The position numbers and the translations under genes are program-made. Positions 1 through 6,461 of a stretch of DNA of 9,086 bases are shown here, piece after piece. Source of the DNA: Rhodoferax sp. GTDB taxonomy: Bacteria; Pseudomonadota; Gammaproteobacteria; Burkholderiales; Burkholderiaceae_C. The notes beneath the pieces were generated by a model. It was not told where the DNA came from and did not search any database. It saw nothing but the letters and a program-made list of their open reading frames with translations. The stretch spans positions 1 through 9,086 of the forward strand of contig JAQGMQ010000731.1 in assembly GCA_028292305.1 (NCBI GenBank), written 5' to 3'. Position 1 is the stretch's first letter. Every line of letters starts with the position of its first letter.

Positions 1-714
1 TTACCCCAGCAAACGCGCCAGACTCGCGTCCAGGTACTCCGACGGCAGCCGCTTGAAGCCGGAGCGTGCAAACCGCTGCATCCGCCCCACCACGAAAGCC
101 GTCAGCAGCGACGCCAGCACCTGCGCATCGGCGGTCGGCGTGGCGCTGCCACCGGCATCGGTCAACGGCCGCAGACATTGCCGCAGGCTGGCTTCGATCT
201 TGTCGAAGAACAGGTTCATGCGTTGCTGCAGGCGCTCGTTTTCGAACACCAGCGCATCGCCCACCATCACCCGCGTCATGCCCGGATTCTTCTCGGCGAA
301 CTGCAGCAGCATGGCCACCAGCCGGCCGGCCTGGCGCTGGCCCGCCGCGGCGTCTTTTTCTTCCGCTTCGCCACGCGCCGCGATCTGGTTGATCAGCGAA
401 AACACCGATTGCTCGATGAACTCGATCAGGCCTTCGAACATCTGCGCCTTGCTGGCGAAGTGGCGGTACAACGCGGCCTCGCTCACATCGAGCCGCGCCG
501 CCAGCGCCGCGGTGGTGATGCGCTCCGCACCGGGCAATTCGAGCATGGCCGCCAGCGCCTGCAGGATCTGCACGCGGCGCTCGCCAGGCTTGGGCCGCTT
601 GCGGATGGCGGGTGCGGTGTCCGTTGGGGCAAGCGCGGTGCCGTCTTCAGCGCGTGCGCCCGCGTCCGTCGGGTCGGCAAGAGTGGCGTTGGGGCCGGGC
701 TCGATGGTGGGCAT
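1..714 (-). CDS. slmA: SlmA-like nucleoid occlusion factor, TetR family
   Basis: A 237-residue TetR-fold DNA-binding protein. By family, SlmA binds sites spread over the chromosome and blocks FtsZ ring assembly over the nucleoid. Residues 64-103 form the helix-turn-helix and the helix after it (ERITTAALAARLDVSEAALY, then RHFASK and GLIEFIEQS), which match SlmA very closely from memory. Further SlmA-like stretches are EKNPGMTRVM (141-150), LVFENERLQQR (155-165) and RSGFKRLPSEYLD near the C-terminus. The reading frame stays open up to 969, but that would run into the divergent gene. ATG at 714 is chosen because it is the next start and leaves a normal intergenic region. Its ribosome site is weak (GGCGGT). 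Even so, the protein carries about 45 extra Ala/Pro/Thr-rich, probably disordered residues before the DNA-binding domain compared with the roughly 198-residue E. coli protein. The stop (TAA) lies at the very window edge. It has no evident link to the pigment operon. Confidence 0.86.
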   Translation of the reverse strand: MPTIEPGPNATLADPTDAGARAEDGTALAPTDTAPAIRKRPKPGERRVQILQALAAMLELPGAERITTAALAARLDVSEAALYRHFASKAQMFEGLIEFIEQSVFSLINQIAARGEAEEKDAAAGQRQAGRLVAMLLQFAEKNPGMTRVMVGDALVFENERLQQRMNLFFDKIEASLRQCLRPLTDAGGSATPTADAQVLASLLTAFVVGRMQRFARSGFKRLPSEYLDASLARLLG

Positions 715-922
715 GGTGACCGCCGGTTGGTGTGTTGCTGTGGGCGTGGATGGCTGGGACGTGCGTTTCGCGAGAGTCCGCCGAAGCGATGCGCCGGGCG
801 ATTCTCGCACGCTGGCCACGGGCCCCGCAGCGCCGCAAACCGTTGTGCAATTGACCGGTCCAACCCCTGCGGAACAGGCCGGGCGGTGCCTATAATTTGT
901 CCACAATAACGAGGGATTCAAA
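715..922. promoter_or_regulatory. Divergent intergenic region between slmA and the exported-protein gene
   Basis: This 208-base gap carries both outward-facing promoters by position. The only strong element seen is the right-facing TATAAT at 891-896, annotated separately. I saw no clear -10/-35 pair for slmA, no convincing operator palindrome and no RNA gene. The slmA-proximal half is GC-rich and stays open in the slmA frame, so part of it could be coding if slmA starts further upstream. Confidence 0.5.
891..896 (+). promoter_or_regulatory. Candidate sigma-70 -10 box for the 923-2098 gene pair
   Basis: A perfect TATAAT sits 27 bases before the ATG at 923. It lies in an AT-rich patch that contrasts with the GC-rich surroundings. 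TG at 887-888 is one base off an extended -10 position (TGCC then TATAAT). No good -35 lies 16-18 bases upstream. The TTGACC at 851-856 is 34 bases away, too far to pair with it. Transcription would start near position 903, giving a short leader with the ribosome site GAGGGA at 911-916. Confidence 0.5.
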
Positions 923-1348
923 ATGAAACTAATGCGTGTATTTTTGTTCGCACTGGTGGCCCTGTCCACGCTGATCCCTCTCGCCTCGGCAGCCCGCGCA
1001 CCGGTGCCGATCGAAAGCTTCGAAGGCCTGGTCGCCGCCGACTCCAGCAGCAGCAGTCCGACCCAGGAAGAGGTCAGGAAGGCAATCTACAAAGCCGCTG
1101 CCGACAAGGATTGGGTGCTGAAGGAAACCTCGCCGGGTGTGCTGCTCGCCACCCTGAATGTGCGCGACAAACATCGGGTCGTCACCGAGATCCGTTATTC
1201 GGCCGAGAAGTACAGCCTGGTCTACGTGCAGAGCGTCAACATGAACGAGGCCATCGACAAGGACGGCAAGGCGGTGATCCACCCGTTCTACAACAAGTGG
1301 GTGCGCACGCTGCGCGACCAGATCCGCCTGGCCCTGGCCCGGGCCTGA
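923..1348 (+). CDS. Exported protein of unknown function, 141 aa
   Basis: I recognise the type of protein but not a function. It has a classic Sec signal peptide: positively charged MKLMR, a hydrophobic core to about residue 20, and an Ala-Ser-Ala cleavage site at 21-23. No lipobox cysteine is present. A run of five serines (41-45) forms a linker to a small alpha/beta domain of about 95 residues. That domain pattern (a Trp-Val-Leu segment, PGVLLATL, an I-R-Y strand, Y-x-L-V-Y-x-x-S, then HPFYNKWVRTL and a C-terminal helix) resembles short periplasmic proteins and lipoproteins common in proteobacteria. The ATG start is well supported by GAGGGA six bases upstream and by the TATAAT at 891-896. 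The methyltransferase gene begins six bases after the stop, so the two are probably co-transcribed. The product is likely periplasmic. Confidence 0.8.
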   Translation: MKLMRVFLFALVALSTLIPLASAARAPVPIESFEGLVAADSSSSSPTQEEVRKAIYKAAADKDWVLKETSPGVLLATLNVRDKHRVVTEIRYSAEKYSLVYVQSVNMNEAIDKDGKAVIHPFYNKWVRTLRDQIRLALARA

Positions 1349-1354
1349 CACAGC

Positions 1355-2098
1355 GTGTCGGCTCTTCCGCCGCGGCCCGCACCCGGGGCTCCCGGGCCGC
1401 ACGGCCTCGATGCCCAGGTGCCCGAGACGCGTTTTGGCAAGTGGTTCCTGCAGACCGAGAACTGGGCCGAGCATGTGCTCGAACGGGCGCTGGTCGACCT
1501 GGACCGGCTGATCCCGACCCGGCGCGCTTCGTATCCGGTGGTGGTCGACGTGGGCTGCGGATCGGGCCGCTCGCTGGCCAAACTGCAGGCGCGGTTCAAG
1601 CCGCAACGGCTCGTCGGGGTGGACATCGACGACGAGATGATCGGCCTCTCGGCCGCGCGCCTGGCGCACGACGGATTGCAGGCTGAATTGAAGCAGGGCT
1701 CGAGCGCCCGCCTGCCGCTGGACGACGCTTCGGTGGACATGGTCTTCTGCCACCAGACCTTCCACCACCTCGTCGAACAGGAAGAAGCGCTGCGGGATTT
1801 CTTTCGCGTGCTGAAGCCGGGCGGCGTGCTGCTGTTCGCCGAGTCCACCCGGCGCTACATCGAGTCGTGGATCATCCTGCTGCTGTTTCGCCACCCGATG
1901 CAGGTCCAGCGCACCGCGCCCGAATACCTGCGCATGGTGCGCGATGCCGGCTTCGACGTGCGGCCCGAAGCGGTGTCGCATCCGTACCTGTGGTGGAGCC
2001 GGCCCGACCTGGGCTTCATGGAGCGCGCGCTCGGCGTACGGCCGGCGCAGGAGCGTGAAGAGACGCTGATCAACCTGGTGGCGGTCAAGCCCGGTTGA
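1355..2098 (+). CDS. Class I SAM-dependent methyltransferase
   Basis: A 247-residue methyltransferase of the Methyltransf_11/UbiE-like type. The SAM-binding motif I is VDVGCGSG at residues 64-71. The acidic ribose-contacting residue is in GVDID (Asp90). SSARLPLDDASVDMV (116-130) matches the loop before motif IV, and FRVLKPGG (150-157) is the typical post-motif. The stretch SWIILLLF (171-178) is unusually hydrophobic and might touch a lipid or membrane substrate. GTG at 1355 is used as start because it follows the previous stop by six bases, but no good ribosome site precedes it. The first 25 residues are Pro/Gly-rich, so GTG at 1418 is an alternative. It converges on the aryl polyene operon with only 24 bases between stops. 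Methyltransferases occur in some aryl polyene clusters, where methylation of the aryl head group is known, but here the opposite strand leaves its role open. Another small molecule or quinone is equally possible. Confidence 0.8.
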   Translation: MSALPPRPAPGAPGPHGLDAQVPETRFGKWFLQTENWAEHVLERALVDLDRLIPTRRASYPVVVDVGCGSGRSLAKLQARFKPQRLVGVDIDDEMIGLSAARLAHDGLQAELKQGSSARLPLDDASVDMVFCHQTFHHLVEQEEALRDFFRVLKPGGVLLFAESTRRYIESWIILLLFRHPMQVQRTAPEYLRMVRDAGFDVRPEAVSHPYLWWSRPDLGFMERALGVRPAQEREETLINLVAVKPG

Positions 2099-2099
2099 G

Positions 2100-2115
2100 C
2101 GTTCGCGCGTGAACG
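2100..2115. terminator. Short hairpin between convergent genes
   Basis: CGTTCGCGCGTGAACG folds as a 5-bp stem (CGTTC/GAACG), extended by one G-U pair on the plus-strand RNA, around a CGCG loop. It lies almost entirely within the 24 bases between the methyltransferase stop and the PPTase stop. There is no T-tract on either side, so at best it is a weak bidirectional terminator. Confidence 0.25.
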
Positions 2116-2122
2116 GTGGCCA

Positions 2123-2848
2123 TCACGCCTGCGGAGGCCGCTCCTGAATCCGCCATGGCGCGGCCGATACGACCGGTTGCAGCACGGCATCGGTCCACAC
2201 CACTTCGGCATCGACGGGCGCCACCAGCGCCATCACAAAAGCCGGGTCGCGCCAAAGCCGGGCATTGGCCGTTTCAGGCACCGCATCGGAGCGCAGCGGC
2301 TCGGTCTCGAGCCGGGCCAGCAGCGCCGGGCTCAGGGCTGCGCCGTGGCACTTGATCCAGGCTTCCTTCAAGGTCCACATCGCGTAGAACGCCGCAGCCC
2401 GGTCGGCTTCCGTGGCGGCTTGAACGCGCCGCGCCTCCCCCGGCGTGCACACCAGGTCCGCCAGGCCCAGCCAGTTGCGCGGGCGGTGCAGGGTCTCGAT
2501 GTCAACACCCACCGACACCGTGCTGGCGGCGCAGCAGACATGGTCGACGCTATGGCTCAGGCTGAGATGAAGCGGCGGGCCGCTCGGCGTTTGAAGGGGC
2601 TTGGGCGGCGCGTCATCGGCGGCTGACAACGGCCAATCGGTGGCCGGGTCGCCGCCGTAAGCGATGGCCAGCACACGCCGCAACAACCAGCGCGCGCCGA
2701 TGAATTGGGCGCGGCGCGAGGGTGCCGACATCGCCGCCAGGCGTCCGGCTTCAGGATCCGACAGCCACCCCAGGTCAGGCGGTGCCGCTGCGGCCAGCGG
2801 CCCCACACAGCCGAGCGCCATGAAGACTTGCGGCGCCGGGACCGCCAT
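2123..2848 (-). CDS. 4'-phosphopantetheinyl transferase (Sfp/AcpT superfamily)
   Basis: A 241-residue enzyme that transfers the 4'-phosphopantetheine arm of coenzyme A onto the conserved serine of acyl carrier proteins. The two family signatures are present: GVDIE at 114-118, with the Mg-binding Asp116 and Glu118, and WTLKEA at 158-163, with Glu162. SLSHS (96-100) is the typical substrate-side motif, and the early R-x-x-x-F-x-x-x-R segment (46-54) is also normal. Length fits the Sfp-type class (about 220-240) rather than the short AcpS type. It starts three bases after the stop of the upstream ketosynthase and is the last gene of the operon. It therefore very likely activates the cluster's carrier proteins, which are not in this window. 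A broader role in other carrier-protein pathways of the host cannot be excluded. The Ala/Pro-rich spacer at 75-92 looks like a variable loop. Confidence 0.88.
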   Translation of the reverse strand: MAVPAPQVFMALGCVGPLAAAAPPDLGWLSDPEAGRLAAMSAPSRRAQFIGARWLLRRVLAIAYGGDPATDWPLSAADDAPPKPLQTPSGPPLHLSLSHSVDHVCCAASTVSVGVDIETLHRPRNWLGLADLVCTPGEARRVQAATEADRAAAFYAMWTLKEAWIKCHGAALSPALLARLETEPLRSDAVPETANARLWRDPAFVMALVAPVDAEVVWTDAVLQPVVSAAPWRIQERPPQA

Positions 2849-2851
2849 AGA

Positions 2852-4090
2852 TCAGCCCACCCAGCGGCGAAAGATCAGCGAGGTGTTGATGCCGCCGAAC
2901 GCGAAGTTGTTGCTCATCACCGTGTCGGTCTGCAGGTCGAGCCCCGCGCCCATGATGTAGGCGAGCGGCGCACAGCGCGGGTCTGGCGTTGCGAGGTTCA
3001 ACGTCGGCGCGAACCAGCCTTCGCGCATCATCTCGATCGTCATCCAGGCTTCCAGCGCGCCGCAGGCCCCCAGCGTGTGGCCCATGTAGCTCTTCAGCGA
3101 GCTGATGGGCACGTGGCCCCCGAGCGCACTCAGGGTGGCCACCGACTCGGCGATGTCGCCCTGCTCGGTGGCCGTGCCATGGGCGTTGACATAGCCGATC
3201 TGCGTGGCCGCGATGCCGGCCGCGTCCAGCGCCAGCCGCATCGCCGCGGCCATGGTGGTCGGGCTCGGCTGGGTGACATGGGTGCCATCGCTGTTGGTGC
3301 CGAAGCCGATTACTTCGGCCAGGATGCGCGCGCCGCGGGCCTGGGCATGCTGCAACTCTTCGAGCACCAGCGTGCAGGCGCCCTCGCCCAGCACCAGGCC
3401 GTCGCGGCTGCTGTCGAAGGGCCGCGGCGTGAGGGCGGGCGCGTCGTTCTTCACACTGGTGGCGAACAGCGTGTCGAACACCGCCGCCTCGGTGGCGTCG
3501 AGCTCCTCGGCGCCGCCCGCGAGCATGGCCACCTGCTTGCCGGCCTGGATGGTTTCGTACGCATAACCGATGCCCTGGCTGCCCGAGGCACAGGCGCGGG
3601 AGGTGGTGATGATGCGGCCGGTGAGCCCGAGGAACACGCCCATGTTCACCGCCGCCGTGTGCGACATAATCTTGATGTAGGTGTTGGCGTTGATGCCCTC
3701 GGTGCTCTTGCCGGCGATCATGCGGCCGAAGTCGCCGATGGCGGCCGGCGTGCCCGCCGAAGAGCCGTACGAGATGCCCATGCCGCCGCCAGTCACCAGC
3801 GGATGACCGCTGAGGCCGGCGTCGGCCAGGGCCAGCTCGCTGGCACGGGTGGCCATCAGCGCCACACGGCCCATGCTGCGCATGGACTTGCGGTTGTAGT
3901 GGGCCGGCAGGTCGAACGGCCTGGCCGGCGCGCCGAGCTGGGTGTTGAGCCCTTCGAAGGCGGCCCAGTCGTCCATCACCTGCACCGCGTTGCGCAGGCT
4001 GCGCAGATGGGCCCGTACGGTGGGCCAGTCATGGCCCAGCGGGCTCAAGGCGCCGACGCCGGTCAGAACGACACGTTTCAACGCGGCCAT
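2852..4090 (-). CDS. apeR: Beta-ketoacyl-ACP synthase, FabF-like (ApeR-type)
   Basis: A 412-residue condensing enzyme of the FabB/FabF thiolase fold. It joins an acyl chain to malonyl-ACP by decarboxylative Claisen condensation. The catalytic triad is complete: Cys167 in TTSRACASGSQG, His304 in VNAHGTATEQGD and His338 in SYMGHTLGACGA. The supporting Lys333 and the C-terminal NNFAFGGIN gating loop are also intact. The length is normal for FabF (about 410). The frame is open far upstream, but ATG at 4090 is the right start. It follows the ribosome site GGGGGGA at 4104-4098, overlaps the ketoreductase stop as TGATG, and gives the usual KRVVLTGVGALSPLG N-terminus. In aryl polyene clusters this second KS acts alongside the ApeO/ApeC pair, possibly at the first extension. 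That assignment comes from the gene order, not from the residues. Confidence 0.87.
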   Translation of the reverse strand: MAALKRVVLTGVGALSPLGHDWPTVRAHLRSLRNAVQVMDDWAAFEGLNTQLGAPARPFDLPAHYNRKSMRSMGRVALMATRASELALADAGLSGHPLVTGGGMGISYGSSAGTPAAIGDFGRMIAGKSTEGINANTYIKIMSHTAAVNMGVFLGLTGRIITTSRACASGSQGIGYAYETIQAGKQVAMLAGGAEELDATEAAVFDTLFATSVKNDAPALTPRPFDSSRDGLVLGEGACTLVLEELQHAQARGARILAEVIGFGTNSDGTHVTQPSPTTMAAAMRLALDAAGIAATQIGYVNAHGTATEQGDIAESVATLSALGGHVPISSLKSYMGHTLGACGALEAWMTIEMMREGWFAPTLNLATPDPRCAPLAYIMGAGLDLQTDTVMSNNFAFGGINTSLIFRRWVG

Positions 4091-4818
4091 CAGACCATCC
4101 CCCCGTTCACCGAGATCACCTGGCGCGTGATGTAGCCCGCCTCCGGCCCCATCAGGAAGGCCACCAGGCCGGCGACTTCGGCGGGCGTGCCCATGCGGCG
4201 CAGCGGGATCATCTTCAGCGCTTCGGTGAGCACCTCGGCCGGCACCATCTCGGTGTCGATCAGGCCAGGTGCCACGCAGTTGACGGTGATCTCGCGCTTG
4301 GCCAGCTCGATCGCCAGCGCCTTGGTGGCGCCAATGATGCCGGCCTTGGCGGCGCTGTAGTTGGTCTGCCCGCGGTTGCCCATGAGGCCCGACACCGAGG
4401 CCAGCGTGACGATGCGCCCGGGGCTGCGCCGGCGCACCATGGGCATCACCACCGGATGTAGCACGTTGTAGAAGGCGTCGAGGTTGGTGTGGATCACGCT
4501 GTCCCATTCGTCGCCGGTCATGGCCGGGAACGCGTTGTCGCGGGCGATGCCGGCATTGCAGACCACGCCGAAATAGGCGCCGTGGGCTTCGATGTCGGCG
4601 TTCAACACGTCGCCGGCCTCGGCGCGGTCGGCTACGTCGAAACGGATCACGCGCGCGGCACGGCCCAGCGCGCGGATGTCATCGGCGATGGACTCGGCCT
4701 TGGCCACGTTGCTCCGGCAGTGCACGACGATGTCGTGGCCAGCCCGGGCCAGGCGCAGCGCGATGGCCTGGCCGATGCCGCCGCTGGCGCCGGTCACCAG
4801 TACGGTGTTGTTGTTCAT
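4090..4818 (-). CDS. apeQ: 3-oxoacyl-ACP reductase, FabG-like (ApeQ-type)
   Basis: A 242-residue short-chain dehydrogenase/reductase that reduces the beta-keto group of the growing ACP-bound chain with NADPH. The nucleotide-binding TGASGGIG is at 9-16 and the NAG motif at 88-90. The catalytic set is Ser141 (LASVSGLMGN), Tyr154 and Lys158 (NYSAAK). The segment GNRGQTNYSAAKAGIIG and the closing ISVNGG are almost FabG-standard, and the length is typical (E. coli FabG 244). The start at 4818 is supported by GGAG seven bases upstream and by the ATGA overlap with the dehydratase stop. The open frame further upstream is only antisense-type extension within the dehydratase gene. Its place between DH and KS makes it the pathway ketoreductase rather than the housekeeping FabG, although the sequence alone cannot separate the two. 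Confidence 0.9.
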   Translation of the reverse strand: MNNNTVLVTGASGGIGQAIALRLARAGHDIVVHCRSNVAKAESIADDIRALGRAARVIRFDVADRAEAGDVLNADIEAHGAYFGVVCNAGIARDNAFPAMTGDEWDSVIHTNLDAFYNVLHPVVMPMVRRRSPGRIVTLASVSGLMGNRGQTNYSAAKAGIIGATKALAIELAKREITVNCVAPGLIDTEMVPAEVLTEALKMIPLRRMGTPAEVAGLVAFLMGPEAGYITRQVISVNGGMV

Positions 4819-5267
4819 GCACTTTCTCCAGCCAGGAAGGCCATCGCATCGTCCGGCTCGAACACCGAGATGGTGGCCTCGGCCAGCGGCTCGTCGCCAC
4901 GCAGGATGCGGCAGGCGAACAGGCCCAGGCCGTTGGCACCGATCAACTCGCAACGGGTCTCGATGCGCAGCGTGACGCCGCAGGTGAAGCCCGCGCAATG
5001 CGCGATGTAGCGGCGGCTGCCCAGCAGCAAACCGAGACGCGGCGGGCCACCCGCCAGCCGCGAGCGCGCACCCGACCAGGCGGCCACGGTCTGCGCCATG
5101 TACTCGATGCCGGCCCAGGCGGGCACCCGGCCGTCGGTGGCGAAGATGCCGTCGATGGCCACGTCGGTCTCGGCCACGGCATCGTCGCCGTCGAGCCGCA
5201 CGATGCGGTCGATCAGGCGCATGGCGCCGCGGTGGGGAATCAGGGTCTCAACCGATAGTTCGCTCAT
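4815..5267 (-). CDS. apeP: Hotdog-fold 3-hydroxyacyl-ACP dehydratase (ApeP-type)
   Basis: A 150-residue single-hotdog protein. In aryl polyene synthesis it removes water from the 3-hydroxyacyl-ACP to leave a double bond that is not reduced further. It starts with IPHRGAMRLIDRIV (10-23), which parallels the FabZ/FabA entry motif (PHR-x-x-x-x-x-D). The central helix holds AGIEYMAQTVAAWSG (52-66), with Glu55 at the position of the FabZ catalytic acid. The HFPG motif of FabZ is not there: the matching stretch reads GIFATDGRVPAW. From memory this is the pattern of the predicted-dehydratase group COG4706 rather than decay, but the general base is not obvious (His12 is the best visible candidate). 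The ATG at 5267 lies nine bases after the ketosynthase stop, with only a purine-rich leader as ribosome site. The stop overlaps the ketoreductase start. Confidence 0.84.
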   Translation of the reverse strand: MSELSVETLIPHRGAMRLIDRIVRLDGDDAVAETDVAIDGIFATDGRVPAWAGIEYMAQTVAAWSGARSRLAGGPPRLGLLLGSRRYIAHCAGFTCGVTLRIETRCELIGANGLGLFACRILRGDEPLAEATISVFEPDDAMAFLAGESA

Positions 5268-5276
5268 AGATTCTTT

Positions 5277-6461
5277 TCATGCGCCTGCCAGGATGAGGCA
5301 GGCGTTGCTTCCGCCGAACGCGAACGAATTGCTCAGCACGTATTTCGGTGGGCGCGTCGCGCTGTCGCCGGGTGCCACCGCGGTGATCGGGGCCAGCGCC
5401 GGATCGCGGCAGCCGTCCCACCAGTGGGGCGGCAGGAGGCCGGCCGCATTGTCCACCAGGGTTTGCCAGGCCAGCACGGCCTCCACCGCACCCGCGGCCG
5501 CCAGGGCGTGGCCGGTCAGCGGCTTGGTGGAACTGGTGGGCACGTCGCAGCCCAGCACCTCGGCGACAGCCAGGGCTTCCATGGCGTCATTCTGCTGGGT
5601 GCCGGTGCCGTGCAGGTTCACGTAGTCGATCTGTGCCGGCGCGATGTCGGCCCTTGCCAGTGCCTGGCGCATGGCGGCGATGGCGCCGCGGCCTGTGGGC
5701 TCGGGTGCCGACATGTGGTGCGCGTCCGAGCTTTCGCCCCAGCCGGCCAGGCGCACCGGGCCGGCCTCGCGCGTCATCAGGAACAGGGCCGCGGCCTCGC
5801 CGATGTTGATGCCGCTGCGGTTGACCGACAAGGGGTTGCAGCGCGCCGCGCTGACCGCATCGAGCGCGCTGAAGCCGGCCACCGTGAAGGCCGACAACGC
5901 GTCCGCGCCGCCGGTCACCACCGCATCGACGAAGCCCGCGCGCAGCAGCCGCGCGGCCGAGGCCATGGCCTTGGCGCTGGACGAGCAGGCGGTGGAGATC
6001 ACATGGCTCGGCCCGCGGATGCCCAGGGCGTGGGCCAGGAACGCGGCGCCATTGCCCATCTCCTGCTGCGCGTAGTCGTAGTCGGCAGGCCAACGCCCGT
6101 CGGCGGCCAGTTGCCGCGCGGCGCGGGCGCCCTCCTCCAGCCCCGCGGCGCTGATGCCCAGCACCACGGCCACGCGCGTCGGGCCGTAGCGGCCGATGGC
6201 GGCCTCCACGGGTGCGCGCAGTTCGGCCAGCGCCGCCAGCAGCAAGGCGTTGTTGCGGCTTTGGAAGCGCAGCGGCAGGGTGGCGGGCAAGGCCGGCACA
6301 TCGCCTGGAATGCAACCCAGGTGCAGGGGCCGGCCAGGGCTGTAGTGCGTGGTCTCGACCAGGCCCGAAGGCGCAGGCGCAAACAGCCCGGCCCGCACAG
6401 CCGCGGCGCCCTGGCCCAGCGCGCAGACCACGCCCATGGCGTTGAGGTAGACGGCGGTCAT
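5277..6461 (-). CDS. apeO: Beta-ketoacyl-ACP synthase (ApeO-type)
   Basis: A 394-residue ketosynthase and the second condensing enzyme of the operon. Catalytic residues are Cys159 (ISTACSSSAKA), His284 (VNLHGTGTQQND), Lys313 and His318 (PLTGHALAAAG). The C-terminal loop SNSFAFGGSNACLIL is complete. It differs clearly from the KS at 2852-4090: it is shorter, its nucleophile motif is STACSSS instead of SRACASG, and it carries a WWDGCRDPAL insert near 347-356. In the characterised systems ApeO is the active subunit of a heterodimer with the chain-length-factor-like ApeC. That partner is not in this window and should lie upstream. The start at 6461 gives the ATGA overlap with the lipoprotein stop and a normal KS N-terminus (MTAVYLNAMGVVCALG). 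The open frame above it is a shadow within the lipoprotein gene. Its ribosome site is poor (GGGGCG), consistent with translational coupling. Confidence 0.87.
   Translation of the reverse strand: MTAVYLNAMGVVCALGQGAAAVRAGLFAPAPSGLVETTHYSPGRPLHLGCIPGDVPALPATLPLRFQSRNNALLLAALAELRAPVEAAIGRYGPTRVAVVLGISAAGLEEGARAARQLAADGRWPADYDYAQQEMGNGAAFLAHALGIRGPSHVISTACSSSAKAMASAARLLRAGFVDAVVTGGADALSAFTVAGFSALDAVSAARCNPLSVNRSGINIGEAAALFLMTREAGPVRLAGWGESSDAHHMSAPEPTGRGAIAAMRQALARADIAPAQIDYVNLHGTGTQQNDAMEALAVAEVLGCDVPTSSTKPLTGHALAAAGAVEAVLAWQTLVDNAAGLLPPHWWDGCRDPALAPITAVAPGDSATRPPKYVLSNSFAFGGSNACLILAGA

Noticed and set aside
851..856. TTGACC as a -35 box for the TATAAT at 891
   Set aside because: The spacer is 34 bases, about twice what sigma-70 promoters allow.
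897..905. TTGTCCACA, one base off a DnaA box
   Set aside because: A single imperfect copy with no clustering, AT-rich unwinding region or replication gene nearby. It also lies right at the expected transcription start of the neighbouring gene.
929..1981. 350-codon minus-strand open frame covering the exported protein and methyltransferase
   Set aside because: It spans two recognisable plus-strand genes and has no domain of its own. Its start also lies within the methyltransferase gene.
2705..4135. 476-codon open frame on the plus strand antisense to the ketosynthase
   Set aside because: The opposite strand codes an intact FabF-like enzyme with all catalytic residues. The plus-strand translation is Arg/Gly/His-rich with no recognisable motif, as expected for a shadow in GC-rich DNA.
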